From the NCBI RefSeq assembly GCF_019145435.1, contig NZ_JAHSTS010000003.1:620001-684000 (forward strand): a stretch of 64,000 bases of DNA, read 5' to 3'. The translations under genes were made by a program, and so were the position numbers. This stretch comes from Pseudomonas ekonensis. Lineage in GTDB: Bacteria > Pseudomonadota > Gammaproteobacteria > Pseudomonadales > Pseudomonadaceae. Positions 1-9,126 of this stretch are shown in pieces. Numbering within the stretch: position 1 is the stretch's first letter; every line of letters starts with the position of its first letter. The notes beneath the pieces are model-generated. The model was not told the DNA's origin. It saw nothing but the letters and a program-made list of their open reading frames with translations, and searched no databases.

Positions 1-642
1 CCGTCAAGTTACCCCCGAACTCTGTTGGCGCTTCTGTGGATAAGGTGTTTGCCACACGCTGGAAGCCAATGAACACGTGGCCTTCAAAGAATTGATCAAA
101 AAGTGATCATTTGCCGCGTTCACGTATCGACTTGAAAAAGCCGCGATTTTTCTTGGGCAAACGGCCGTTTCCCTTTCAGGTTTTCCCCAGTTGTCCCCAT
201 TTGCTGTGGGTGGTCGTGTGGATAACTTGTTCGCCAAACCCCGAAAGCCCCGCCGGACTTAGTCCAAACGGCAATTGATCAGATTTCATACAGTTCTAAG
301 GGCCTGCCTTGACTTAGATCCGGCGCCTGTCTTCACTCCAATGGCACAAGGACAGCCGTCACTTATCCACATCCGGTTCAGGGAGAACGCGTGATGGGTA
401 GCCATTCACTCCCCCAGCCCTCCGATCCCTGTGTGTCCCGCATTGCGTGGCCGGCACCCCGGCCGCGCAAACGCACGCTGCGCCGCGCCGCCAACCAGCG
501 CGCCCGTCTTTAGCGCCTTTGCGATGCCCACTGCCCAAACCGCTGTACTGCCGCCGGCAACGTCCGGAGGCCAGGTGCCGTTCGCCCCATGATCGCAGGC
601 AGCCGCAGAGTTGCCCCGTCAGCCTGAGAGAGGAACCTACCC
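1..642. other. Non-coding region with DnaA-box array
   Basis: I see no convincing gene here; the short open frames lack ribosome sites and recognisable domains. The stretch contains three perfect 9-mer DnaA boxes (TTATCCACA or its complement) at 35-43, 217-225 and 363-371. Weaker box-like 9-mers TTTTCCCCA (181-189) and TTGTCCCCA (191-199) lie 10 bp apart. The palindrome TGATCA occurs at 93-98, 104-109 and 276-281. The 3' part must carry the promoter of the GMC oxidoreductase gene that starts at 643, but I cannot place it. Confidence 0.6.
35..371. promoter_or_regulatory. Cluster of three perfect DnaA boxes
   Basis: Perfect matches to the DnaA 9-mer at 35-43 (reverse), 217-225 (reverse) and 363-371 (forward), with two degenerate copies at 181-199. 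The canonical Pseudomonas oriC lies beside dnaA and rpmH, and neither is in this window, so this is more likely a DnaA-titration or regulatory cluster than the main origin. Confidence 0.55.
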
Positions 643-3600
643 ATGTCACGGATCGCAACGCCCATCAGTGAGATCAAGGAACACTACGACGTGATCGTCA
701 TCGGTTCGGGGTACGGCGGCGGCATCGCCGCCTCGCGCCTGTCCCGGGCCGGCAGGAAGGTCTGCCTGTTGGAGCGCGGCCGGGAAATCCGCCCCGGCGA
801 GTACCCCAACACCATGATCGCCGCCACCGAAGAGCTGCAGGTGCACGACCCCGATGGCCACATCGGCTCGCGCACCGGGCTGTTCGACCTGCACGTCAAC
901 GCCCAGCAGAACGTGGTGGTCGGCTGCGGCCTGGGCGGCACATCGCTGATCAACGCCAACGTCTCGCTGGAGCCTGAGCCGGGCGTGTTCGAGGATCCGC
1001 GCTGGCCGCCGGAGGTGCGCGCGCACCGCGACACCCTGCTCAAGGACGGCTACGCCCGGGCCCGCGAGATGCTCAAGCCCAACCCTTACCCCGCCACCGC
1101 GCCGAACCTGCCCAAGCTCGACGCCAACAAGAAGTCCGCCGATTTCCTCAAGCAGGGCGCGCATTTCTACAAGCCGCCGATCAACGTGACCTTCGACAAG
1201 CTGCCCAACAACACCAACCATGTCGGCGTCGAGCAACTGCCGTGCAACCACTGCGGCGACTGCGTGTCGGGCTGCAACAACAAGGCCAAGAACACCACGC
1301 TGATGAACTACCTGCCGGACGCCTGGAACCACGGCGCGGAGATCTTCTGCCAGGCCGAAGTGCGGCACCTGGAGCGGGACGGCGACGGCTGGATCGTGCA
1401 CTTCCAGTACCTGGACAGCGGCCGCGAGAAGTTCTCGGCGCCGACCCTGTTCGTCAAGGCCGACATCGTCGTGGTGTCCGCCGGCACCCTGGGTTCCACC
1501 GAGATCCTGCTGCGCTCGCGGGACAAGGGCCTGGTCATGTCCGGCCAACTGGGCGAGAACATGAGCGGCAACGGCGACATCCTCGGCTTCGGCCACAACT
1601 GCGAGCAGACCATCAACGGCATCGGCTTCGGCGCGCACTCGGCCAAGGAACTCAAGCCGGTGGGGCCGTGCATCACCTCGATCATCGACATGCGCACCGA
1701 AGGCGACGTCAGCAGCCGCATGGTCATCGAGGAGGGCTCGATCCCCGGTGCCCTGGGCCGGCCGATGGTGCCGGCCATGGCCGGGTTCGCCGAGGCGATC
1801 GGCAAGCCCACCGACGACAGCTTCAGCGGCAAGGTGAAATACAAGGAACGCGAAGCCGAAAGCTTCCTGCGCGGCCCGTACTACGGCGCGCTGCACAACA
1901 TGCAGACCTACCTGATCATGAGCCACGACAGCGGCCAGGGGCGGATGGTGCTCGACAGCAAGGATCAGCTGCGCATCGACTGGCCCGGCGTCGGCGAGCA
2001 GGAGAACTTCAAGATCGGCAACGAGCGCCTGCACCAGAGCACCAAGGCCCTGGGCGGGATCTGGGTGGAGAACCCGATCTGGACCAAGCTGCTCAAGCAC
2101 AGCATCGTGTCGGTGCACCCGCTGGGCGGCTGCGTGATGGGCCAGGACGCGGCGCAAGGGGTGGTCAACCACAAGGGCCAGGTGTTCAGCGGCGCCAGCG
2201 GCACCGACGTCTACGCCAGCCTGTACGTGACCGACGGCGCGGTGATCCCGACCTCGCTGGCGGTCAATCCGCTGCTGACCATCTCCGCCGTGAGCGAGCG
2301 CAACATGGGCCTGCTGGCCGCCGACCGCGGCTGGCACATCGACTACACCTTGCCGTCGGCGCCGCGCAAGCAGGTGGCGCCGCCGACCCTCGGCGTGCAG
2401 TTCACCGAGACCATGAAAGGCTACTTCTCCCGGGCGTTCACCGCGGCGCAGAGCACGGACCTGAAGGTGTACGAGGCGGCGGCCAAGCGCGGCGAGGCGG
2501 ACAACTCGCCGATCGACTTCACCCTGACCATCACCGCCAACGACCTCAACCGGATGATCAAGGAGCCGACGCACGCCGCGACGATCGTCGGCACGGTGAT
2601 CGCCCCGGCGCTGTCGCCGCAGCCGCTGACCGCCAGCAACGGCGTGTTCAACCTGTTCGAGCAGTTCGAGCAGCAGGTCGACACCCGGCACATGAAGTAC
2701 GACATGAAACTCACCGCCGAGGACGGCAACGACTACTTTTTCAGCGCGTTCAAGACCGTGCCGGAGGACAACGGCGTGCTGAACGTCTGGCACGACACCA
2801 GCACCCTCTACGTCACCCTGTACCGCGGACCGGACAAGTCCGGCGAGGTGATCGGTTCCGGGGTGATGCACATCAAGCCGGCGGACTTCGCCAAGCAGAT
2901 GACCACCATGAAAGTGCTCAACGCGCGCAACGAGCGCGAGCGCATCGAGGGCCTGGCGCGGTTCGGCAAGTTCTTCGCCGGGATCCTCTGGGAGAGCTAC
3001 GGCGGGGTGTTCGCCGGGGACATCTACTTCAACCCCGACGCGCCGCCGCGGCTGAAGCGGCCGCTGGACGCGCCGACCCCGGACGTGCATTTCTTCCCCA
3101 CCGAGGACGGCGTCCAGCTGCGCCTGACCCGCTACCGGGCCGGCAGCAAGGGCCCGGTGATGCTGGTGCATGGGCTGGGCGTGGGCTCGAACATTTTTTC
3201 CACCGACACCATCCAGACCAACCTGCTGGAGTTCCTGTGCAAGCACGACTATGACGTGTGGCTGCTGGATTTCCGGGTGAGCATCCTGCTGCCGGCGAGC
3301 AAGAAGGAATGGAACGGCGACCAGATCGCCCAGTACGACTTCAAGGCCGCCATCGGCCAGATCCGCCGCGAGACCGGGGCCAAGGACGTGCAATGCGTGG
3401 TGCACTGCTACGGCGCGACCACGTTCTTCATGTCGCTCTTGGCCGGCCTGCAGGATGTGCGCTCGGTGGTCTGCTCGCAGATCGCCGCCGACACGGTGGT
3501 CGCCACCGCCACGGGGCTCAAGGCCGGGCTGCACCTGCCGGGCATGCTCGACGCCATCGGCGTCAAATCCCTCACGGCCTACGCCGACAGCAAGGAGAAC

Positions 3601-4095
3601 TGGTTCAACAAGCTGTACGACAAGGCCCTCAACGGCTACGCCAGGATCGAGGCCCAGGGCTACTGCACCAACCCGGTGTGCCACCGCATCACGTTCATGT
3701 ACGCCTCGCTGTACCGCCACGACACCTTGAACGAAACCCTGCACGAGAACCTGCATGAGCTGTTCGGCGAGTCGAACATGCAGACCTTCGAGCACCTGGC
3801 GCTGATCGTGCGCAAGGGCCACCTGGTGGACTTCAAGGGGCACGACGTGTACATGCCGCACTTCGAGCGGCTGAGCATGCCGATCTGCTTCATCAGCGGC
3901 GCCGACAACCAGTGCTACCTGCCGGAAAGCACGCTCAGGACCTACGAGCGGGTGTGCAAGGCGCACGGGCCGGAGCGCTACAGCCGGCATGTGGTGCCAG
4001 GCTACGGCCACATCGACTGCATGTTCGGCAAGAACGCCGTGGTGGACGTGTACCCGATCATCCTTGAACACCTGGAGAAGACCGCCCTCGGTTGA
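643..4095 (+). CDS. GMC oxidoreductase fused to alpha/beta hydrolase
   Basis: A 1150-residue two-part enzyme. Residues ~15-560 form an FAD-dependent GMC (cholesterol-oxidase-like) dehydrogenase: dinucleotide-binding GSGYGG at 21-26, the HPLGGCVMG active-site segment and the VNPLLT segment near the end of the domain. Four cysteines at 201, 204, 207 and 211 make a CxxCxxCxxxC pattern like a 4Fe-4S ligand set. A linker domain follows. Residues ~815-1150 are an alpha/beta hydrolase whose nucleophile elbow reads HCYGA, placing Cys922 where Ser is usual; Asp1088 and His1123 are plausible partners. The start has a good ribosome site (GAGAGGAAC). It probably heads an operon with the cytochrome (4273) and phosphoesterase (6167). 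The substrate is unknown; a sterol-like or other hydrophobic alcohol or lactone is a guess from family. Confidence 0.85.
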   Translation: MSRIATPISEIKEHYDVIVIGSGYGGGIAASRLSRAGRKVCLLERGREIRPGEYPNTMIAATEELQVHDPDGHIGSRTGLFDLHVNAQQNVVVGCGLGGTSLINANVSLEPEPGVFEDPRWPPEVRAHRDTLLKDGYARAREMLKPNPYPATAPNLPKLDANKKSADFLKQGAHFYKPPINVTFDKLPNNTNHVGVEQLPCNHCGDCVSGCNNKAKNTTLMNYLPDAWNHGAEIFCQAEVRHLERDGDGWIVHFQYLDSGREKFSAPTLFVKADIVVVSAGTLGSTEILLRSRDKGLVMSGQLGENMSGNGDILGFGHNCEQTINGIGFGAHSAKELKPVGPCITSIIDMRTEGDVSSRMVIEEGSIPGALGRPMVPAMAGFAEAIGKPTDDSFSGKVKYKEREAESFLRGPYYGALHNMQTYLIMSHDSGQGRMVLDSKDQLRIDWPGVGEQENFKIGNERLHQSTKALGGIWVENPIWTKLLKHSIVSVHPLGGCVMGQDAAQGVVNHKGQVFSGASGTDVYASLYVTDGAVIPTSLAVNPLLTISAVSERNMGLLAADRGWHIDYTLPSAPRKQVAPPTLGVQFTETMKGYFSRAFTAAQSTDLKVYEAAAKRGEADNSPIDFTLTITANDLNRMIKEPTHAATIVGTVIAPALSPQPLTASNGVFNLFEQFEQQVDTRHMKYDMKLTAEDGNDYFFSAFKTVPEDNGVLNVWHDTSTLYVTLYRGPDKSGEVIGSGVMHIKPADFAKQMTTMKVLNARNERERIEGLARFGKFFAGILWESYGGVFAGDIYFNPDAPPRLKRPLDAPTPDVHFFPTEDGVQLRLTRYRAGSKGPVMLVHGLGVGSNIFSTDTIQTNLLEFLCKHDYDVWLLDFRVSILLPASKKEWNGDQIAQYDFKAAIGQIRRETGAKDVQCVVHCYGATTFFMSLLAGLQDVRSVVCSQIAADTVVATATGLKAGLHLPGMLDAIGVKSLTAYADSKENWFNKLYDKALNGYARIEAQGYCTNPVCHRITFMYASLYRHDTLNETLHENLHELFGESNMQTFEHLALIVRKGHLVDFKGHDVYMPHFERLSMPICFISGADNQCYLPESTLRTYERVCKAHGPERYSRHVVPGYGHIDCMFGKNAVVDVYPIILEHLEKTALG

Positions 4096-4104
4096 TCTCA
4101 GACC

Positions 4105-4227
4105 GAGTCGACTGCATCGCTGGCGAGCCAGCTCCCACATTGGATGGTGCCAGGCACCGATCCTGTGAACGCCTCAGACCCTGTAGGAGCTGCGGCGCGA
4201 CGACTCGACTTGCCAGCGATCGCGGTA
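4105..4227. repeat. Paired REP palindromes (REPIN-like)
   Basis: Two Pseudomonas REP-type sequences in inverted orientation: one at about 4111-4141 containing CTGGCGAGCCAGCTCCCAC, the other at about 4182-4227 starting TGTAGGAGCTGCGGCGCGAC. They separate the GMC gene from the cytochrome gene and may damp read-through or stabilise the upstream mRNA. Confidence 0.7.
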
Positions 4228-4272
4228 TGTCAGGCGCTACATCTCTGCGGTCTGCACAAGGAAATGGATGAT

Positions 4273-6141
4273 ATGGACAGCTATCTGCGCTGGTTTCAAC
4301 GCTTCATCTGGCTCGGCATTCTGATGAACATGGTGTTCGCGATCCCGGCGCTGTTCGCGCCGGGGTTGCTGACGTCCGTGGTCGGCCTGCCGCCCCAGCT
4401 TTCCGACCCGTGGCTGGAGAACGCCGGGATGCTGCTGGTGGGCATCAGCGTGTTCTACATGCCGTCGGGCTTCAACGCGCCGCGCTATGTGGTGCATTCC
4501 TGGCTGTGCGTGCTGACGCGGCTGATCGCCGTGGCGTTCTGGATCTACCTGATCGACACCAGCAGCCAGGGCTCGGTGTTCGTGCCGATGCTGATGGGCG
4601 ACCTGAGCTTCTTCCTGATCCTGGGCATCCTGCTGTACCTGGGCAGCGCCCCGGAGAACCGGCCGCTGCCGCTGCTGTGCGCCGGCTGGCGGGAATGGCG
4701 GGCGGGCTGGGCCCGGCGCTGGCAGAACCACGGGTTCAAGGTGGCCACGTTCGTGGTCGTGGCGCTGCTGGCGTTCATCGGCTACCAGACCTGGTACCAG
4801 ATGCTGCGGGTGGTGCCGGAGCAGGAATACGCCTCCGACGAAGACCACTACAAGTACGCCGCCATCGGCCTGGGCATCGAGGCGCGGATCCCGTACTACC
4901 TGTTTTCCGTGCTGCCGCAGATGTGCCCCGAGAAAATGCCGAAACCCGGCGGCTGGGAAGTCTTCGGCTTCCTGTTCGAGAACGGCAAGGACCTGCCCAT
5001 CGGCATGGCCAAGCGGCAGATCGGCTACCCCACCGTCGAGCCCAACTGCGCGCTGTGCCACACCGGCTCCTACCGGGCCAACGCCAGCGACGTGGCGACC
5101 AACGTGCCGAGCGCACCGGCCAACACCCTGCAGCTGCAGGCCTTCCAGTGGTTCGCCTACGATTGCGCCAGCGACCCGAAATTCACCACCGACGCGGTGA
5201 TGGCGGCGATCAACGCCAAGTTCCAGCTGGGCTTCTTCGAGCGCCTCTACAACCGCTTCCTGATCATCCCGATGGCCAAGACCGCGCTGCTCAAGCAGAA
5301 GCAGGCCTACGCCTGGCAGAAACTGCGTCCGCAACAGGGCCCGGGGCGCACCGACACCTTCAACCCGACGAAGATGGTGGTGTTCGGCTTCCCGGACGAC
5401 TCGACCATCGGCACCGTCGACCTGCCGCAGGTGTGGAACCAGAAGCCGCGCGAGTCGATGTACCTGCACTGGGACGGCAACAACAACAAGATCCACGAGC
5501 GCAACTACGCGGCGGCGATGGCCGTGGGCGCGACACCGCAGTCGGTGCTGCCGCCCAGCTTCAACCGCGTGACCAACTGGCTGCTGGGGCACAAGGCGCC
5601 GGCCTGGCCGTGGGCGCTGGATCAGGCCAAGGTCGCCCAGGGCAAGCCGGTCTGGGAAGCCAACTGCGCCGGTTGCCATGACTTCGGCCGCACCGACACC
5701 GGCCAGGTCACCACCAACATCGATCAGTTGGGCACCGACCCGCACCGCCTTGACTCGTTCACCACGGGGCTGGTCGCCGCGTTCCACACCTTCAAGAAAC
5801 CGCCGTTCGACTTCGGCGCCTACCGCAAGACCCAGAGCTACAGCAACACGCCCACCGACGGCATCTGGCTGCGGGCGCCGTACCTGCACAACGGCTCGGT
5901 GCCGACCCTGTGGGACCTGCTGCAGCCGCCTGAGAAACGGCCGCAGGTGTTCTACACCGGTTCCGACGTCTACGACCCGGTCAACGTCGGCTTCGTCACC
6001 AGCGGCGCGCAGATGAAGGCCTCGGCGGACTTCAAGTACGACACGCGCCTGGAGGGCAACCACAACGGCGGCCACCTGTACGGCACGCAACTGTCGGACG
6101 TGGACAAGCGCGCCCTGATCGAATTCATGAAAACCCTGTGA
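4273..6141 (+). CDS. Membrane-anchored diheme cytochrome c
   Basis: Predicted 622-residue protein with about five hydrophobic segments in the first ~180 residues, followed by a large periplasmic part with two heme c motifs: CALCH at 259-263 and CAGCH at 465-469. The likely job is to carry electrons from a periplasm-facing dehydrogenase to the respiratory chain, with the GMC enzyme upstream as the natural donor. The frame is open further upstream, but AAGGAA at 4258-4263 sits 9 nt before ATG 4273. ATG 4264 touches it directly and is less likely. A REPIN-like repeat separates it from the preceding gene. The C-terminal half resembles the di-heme peroxidase/thiosulfate-oxidase type of cytochrome fold, but I cannot assign an enzymatic activity. 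Confidence 0.8.
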   Translation: MDSYLRWFQRFIWLGILMNMVFAIPALFAPGLLTSVVGLPPQLSDPWLENAGMLLVGISVFYMPSGFNAPRYVVHSWLCVLTRLIAVAFWIYLIDTSSQGSVFVPMLMGDLSFFLILGILLYLGSAPENRPLPLLCAGWREWRAGWARRWQNHGFKVATFVVVALLAFIGYQTWYQMLRVVPEQEYASDEDHYKYAAIGLGIEARIPYYLFSVLPQMCPEKMPKPGGWEVFGFLFENGKDLPIGMAKRQIGYPTVEPNCALCHTGSYRANASDVATNVPSAPANTLQLQAFQWFAYDCASDPKFTTDAVMAAINAKFQLGFFERLYNRFLIIPMAKTALLKQKQAYAWQKLRPQQGPGRTDTFNPTKMVVFGFPDDSTIGTVDLPQVWNQKPRESMYLHWDGNNNKIHERNYAAAMAVGATPQSVLPPSFNRVTNWLLGHKAPAWPWALDQAKVAQGKPVWEANCAGCHDFGRTDTGQVTTNIDQLGTDPHRLDSFTTGLVAAFHTFKKPPFDFGAYRKTQSYSNTPTDGIWLRAPYLHNGSVPTLWDLLQPPEKRPQVFYTGSDVYDPVNVGFVTSGAQMKASADFKYDTRLEGNHNGGHLYGTQLSDVDKRALIEFMKTL

Positions 6142-6166
6142 ACCCTTACGGATAGAGGATTTCGCC

Positions 6167-7408
6167 ATGTCAGCGGTCGGTCATCTGAAGCACGAGTACG
6201 ACAAGGTCAAGGTGCGCCTGCACGGCTTGCTCACGCGCATGGAAATGGCCTGGATGAAACTGGTCAGCGAACTGGAGCCCAAGGAGTTCGAGGCGATCAT
6301 CACGCTGCTCAAGCGCGGCCACGATCAGGCGCAGTACGTGCTCAAGCACGGCGAGCTGCCGGACGACGAGCCGGCCGTGCCGTGGGAACTGGCCCACGGC
6401 TTGTCGATCCTGCGCATCGGCAACGCCACGCCGCTGCCGCAGTCCACCGATCAGTTGCAGACCCGCGTGCTCAAGGACGGCACGCTGCTGGGGTGCCGCA
6501 AATGGGAACTGCTGGATCTGCTGTGGAGCGAGGCGCTGCTCAAGTGGATCGAGAACCTGCGCCATCACGCGACCTTCGGCACCGACCCGGCCATGGTGAA
6601 AATGGAGCGCGACGTGACCCTGGCGATTGCCGGCGACTGGGGCACCGGGCCGTTCAACAGCCATGCGCCGGCGGTGTCGGTCGCCAACCAGATGCAGCTG
6701 GCCAATGCCGATTTCACCATTCACCTGGGGGATGTGTACTACGCCGGCACCCACTCCCAGGAAGACACCGACATGGCCGGCTGGCCGATGGGCACCCACG
6801 GCTCGTTCACGCTCAATTCCAACCACGAGATGTACAGCGGCGCCCACGGGTACTTCAAGGAACTGGCGCAGCGCTTCCCCGGGCAGCAGGGCACCAGCTA
6901 TTTCGCGATGTACAACGATGACTGGCTGATCGTCGCGCTGGACACCGCGTATGCCTCGGACGTGATGAACCTGTACATGGACGGCACCCTGAACCAGCCG
7001 CAGATCGAGTGGATGAAAGGGCTGCCCAAACGCAAGAAGCTGATGGTGCTCAGTCACCACCAAGGCTTCGACATCACCGGGCACCACAAGACCGCGCTGT
7101 ACCAACCGGTCTGCGATGCGCTGGGCCGCGAACCGGACTACTGGTATTGGGGGCATCTGCACAACGGCATCGTCTACGCGACCCAGGGCGGGCTGCATGC
7201 GCGCTGCGCCGGGCACGGAGCGATTCCGTACGGGGTGACCAGCCAGCTGGACGGGCATCCGCGGGTGCTGTTTTCCGAGACCAGGAATGCCCAGGACCCG
7301 TCGTACCCGCTGCGGGTGCTGAACGGTTATGCGAAGGTGCGGTTGGTGGGCGAGGAGATCTTCGAGGAGTTCATCGGTGAGGACGGCTCGGTGAGGTGGA
7401 AAAGCTAG
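6167..7408 (+). CDS. Calcineurin-like metallophosphoesterase
   Basis: 413 residues. The metallophosphoesterase metal-binding motifs are in order: GDWG, HLGDVYYAG, NHEMYSG, LSHHQGFD and a C-terminal GHLHNG. This is a dinuclear-metal phosphoesterase of the calcineurin superfamily; no signal peptide is obvious, so it is probably cytoplasmic. An N-terminal ~130-residue extension has no motif I recognise. It begins 25 bp after the cytochrome gene with an AGAGGA ribosome site, so it is likely co-transcribed with the GMC and cytochrome genes. The substrate cannot be told from sequence. Confidence 0.85.
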   Translation: MSAVGHLKHEYDKVKVRLHGLLTRMEMAWMKLVSELEPKEFEAIITLLKRGHDQAQYVLKHGELPDDEPAVPWELAHGLSILRIGNATPLPQSTDQLQTRVLKDGTLLGCRKWELLDLLWSEALLKWIENLRHHATFGTDPAMVKMERDVTLAIAGDWGTGPFNSHAPAVSVANQMQLANADFTIHLGDVYYAGTHSQEDTDMAGWPMGTHGSFTLNSNHEMYSGAHGYFKELAQRFPGQQGTSYFAMYNDDWLIVALDTAYASDVMNLYMDGTLNQPQIEWMKGLPKRKKLMVLSHHQGFDITGHHKTALYQPVCDALGREPDYWYWGHLHNGIVYATQGGLHARCAGHGAIPYGVTSQLDGHPRVLFSETRNAQDPSYPLRVLNGYAKVRLVGEEIFEEFIGEDGSVRWKS

Positions 7409-7409
7409 C

Positions 7410-7507
7410 CACAAGTCACAAGTCACAAGTCACAAGCCACAAGCTACAAGCCACAAGCTACAAGCTACAAGCTACAAGCTACAAGCTACAAGCCACAAGC
7501 TACAAGC
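7410..7507. repeat. 14 tandem copies of a 7-bp repeat
   Basis: Fourteen contiguous heptamers of the form (C/T)ACAAG(T/C) start two bases after the phosphoesterase stop codon. The first three end in T, the rest in C, and TACAAGC predominates in the middle. Degenerate copies continue to 7521 and feed into the terminator hairpin. Confidence 0.9.
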
Positions 7508-7511
7508 GGCG

Positions 7512-7553
7512 AGCCACAAGCCCTCTTGCCGCTTGCCGCTTGTGGCTGCTTTT
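7512..7553 (+). terminator. Intrinsic terminator between convergent genes
   Basis: Ten-base stem AGCCACAAGC (7512-7521) pairs with GCTTGTGGCT (7538-7547) and is followed by GCTTTT. It ends the phosphoesterase operon and abuts the gbcA stop codon (7552-7554). One stem arm is the last repeat of the heptamer array. Confidence 0.7.
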
Positions 7554-8844
7554 ATCCCTGCACCGGCACGCCCTTGAGGTACGGCGCAGGTTCGGCGCCG
7601 AGGTTGCTCAGCATGCGCTCGCTGTACCAGTCCACGAAGTTGACCACGCCGAACTCGTAGGTCTTGGAGTACGGGCCCGGCTGGTAGGCCGTGGAATTGA
7701 TGCCGCGCTGGTTCTCTTCGGCCAGGCGGCGGTCCTGGTCGTTGGTGGCGTCCCAGACCTTGCGCATGCGCTCGACGTCATAGTCCACGCCCTCGACCGC
7801 GTCCTTGTGCACGATCCACTTGGTGGTGACCATCGTTTCCTGGGCGCTGATCGGCCACACGGTGAACACGATGATGTGGTCGCCCATGCAGTGGTTCCAC
7901 GAGTGCGGCAGGTGCAGGATGCGCATCGAGCCCAGGTCCGGGTTCTTGATCCGGCCCATCAGTTTGGCGCAGCCCTGCTTGCCGTCCATGGTCATCGACA
8001 CGGTGCCCTTGAGCAGCGGCATGCGCACGATGCGGTTGCGCAGGCCGAAGCTGGCGTGGGCGTAAGGGATCTTCTCGGCTTCCCAGGCGGCGGCGGAGGC
8101 GGCGACATGGTCCTTGAACGCCTGGTCGGCGCGGGGGTCGGTGACGTCGTCCCATTCCAGCAGGGTCTTGAGCAGCTCAGGGTGCGAGCCGTTGCAGTGG
8201 TAGCACTCGCGGTTGTTCTCCAGCACCAGTTTCCAGTTGGCCTTCTCCATCAAGGTGGTCTGCACCGCCACCTTGGTGTTCTCCATGTCGTAGGGTTCCA
8301 TGTAGTGGTTCAGGGTCGACAGGAAGTCGTCGATGGCCGGCGGGTTCTCCGCCAGGCTGATGAAGATGTAGCCGCCGGCGGTCTTCACGTTCACCGGCTT
8401 GAGGCCGTACTGGTTCATGTCGAAGTCGGCGCCCATCTCGGTGCCGGCGAACAGCAGGCGGCCGTCCAGCTCGTAGGTCCACTGGTGGTAGTGGCAGACC
8501 AGTTTGGCGACCTTGCCCTTGTCGCTGGTGCACAGGCGCGAGCCGCGGTGGCGGCAGACGTTGTGGAACGCGTGCACCACGCCCTCGGCGCCGCGGATCA
8601 CGATGATCGGGTTCTTGCCGATCTGCAGGGTCAGGTAGTTGCCCTTGGCCGGGATCTCGCAAGTCATGCCGGCGATCAGCCATTCCTTCTGGAAGATCTC
8701 CTGCATGTCGATGTCGAACAGGCGCTCGTCGCTGTAGAACGGCTGCGGCAGCGAGAAGGTGCGCTCGCGTTCCTGAAGCATTTGCGCGGTGGCCTTGCGT
8801 GCGGGTTCCAGCGGATCGCCCAGGCTCAGTTTTGCGGTGTCCAT
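7552..8844 (-). CDS. gbcA: Glycine betaine monooxygenase, Rieske subunit
   Basis: 430-residue Rieske-type oxygenase that, with GbcB, N-demethylates glycine betaine to dimethylglycine and formaldehyde. The Rieske 2Fe-2S ligands are seen in CRHRG and, 16 residues on, CHYHQW. The mononuclear iron region reads ENNRECYHCNGSHPEL. The frame is open to 8907, but ATG 8844 is preceded by ATGAGGACC and matches the usual GbcA N-terminus. It is divergent from gbcB, the standard arrangement in Pseudomonas. In P. aeruginosa the pair is induced by betaine through the AraC-type regulator GbdR; no regulator gene is in this window. Confidence 0.95.
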   Translation of the reverse strand: MDTAKLSLGDPLEPARKATAQMLQERERTFSLPQPFYSDERLFDIDMQEIFQKEWLIAGMTCEIPAKGNYLTLQIGKNPIIVIRGAEGVVHAFHNVCRHRGSRLCTSDKGKVAKLVCHYHQWTYELDGRLLFAGTEMGADFDMNQYGLKPVNVKTAGGYIFISLAENPPAIDDFLSTLNHYMEPYDMENTKVAVQTTLMEKANWKLVLENNRECYHCNGSHPELLKTLLEWDDVTDPRADQAFKDHVAASAAAWEAEKIPYAHASFGLRNRIVRMPLLKGTVSMTMDGKQGCAKLMGRIKNPDLGSMRILHLPHSWNHCMGDHIIVFTVWPISAQETMVTTKWIVHKDAVEGVDYDVERMRKVWDATNDQDRRLAEENQRGINSTAYQPGPYSKTYEFGVVNFVDWYSERMLSNLGAEPAPYLKGVPVQG

Positions 8845-9126
8845 CGATTCGGTCCTCATGGCCATTCTGCGGGCCGGTGAAAGTGGCTGATCAGGTGTGC
8901 TGCGCAAGGTGCTGCAAATCGTCGTTATGTGGAGCCGAGTGTGGGGCCGGCGCAGCCCGCAACCTTATCCATGGGCGACATGGCGCAATCTGATTCCGAC
9001 GCGCAAGCCCCGGTGGTTGGGGGCTGGTCGCGATAAGCATGTGAATGTCGCGGATAGGTAAACGCACGGTTGGCGCCATGCGCAGAATCGCCACATGAAG
9101 GCCGACCGTCGGCCGTGGAGAACAGC
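8845..9126. promoter_or_regulatory. gbcA/gbcB divergent promoter region
   Basis: This 282-bp gap separates divergent gbcA and gbcB and must contain both promoters and, by analogy with P. aeruginosa, GbdR sites. I could not place a GbdR operator or the promoters with confidence. Confidence 0.5.

Noticed and set aside
1..642. Main chromosomal origin oriC
   Set aside because: DnaA boxes are present but dnaA, dnaN, rpmH and gidB are not adjacent, and no AT-rich unwinding region is obvious.
646..4140. 1164-codon minus-strand frame opposite the GMC gene
   Set aside because: A shadow frame of the fusion gene; no ribosome site or motif.
7396..8880. 494-codon plus-strand frame opposite gbcA
   Set aside because: Its first ~35 codons translate the heptamer repeats and the rest is antisense to gbcA.
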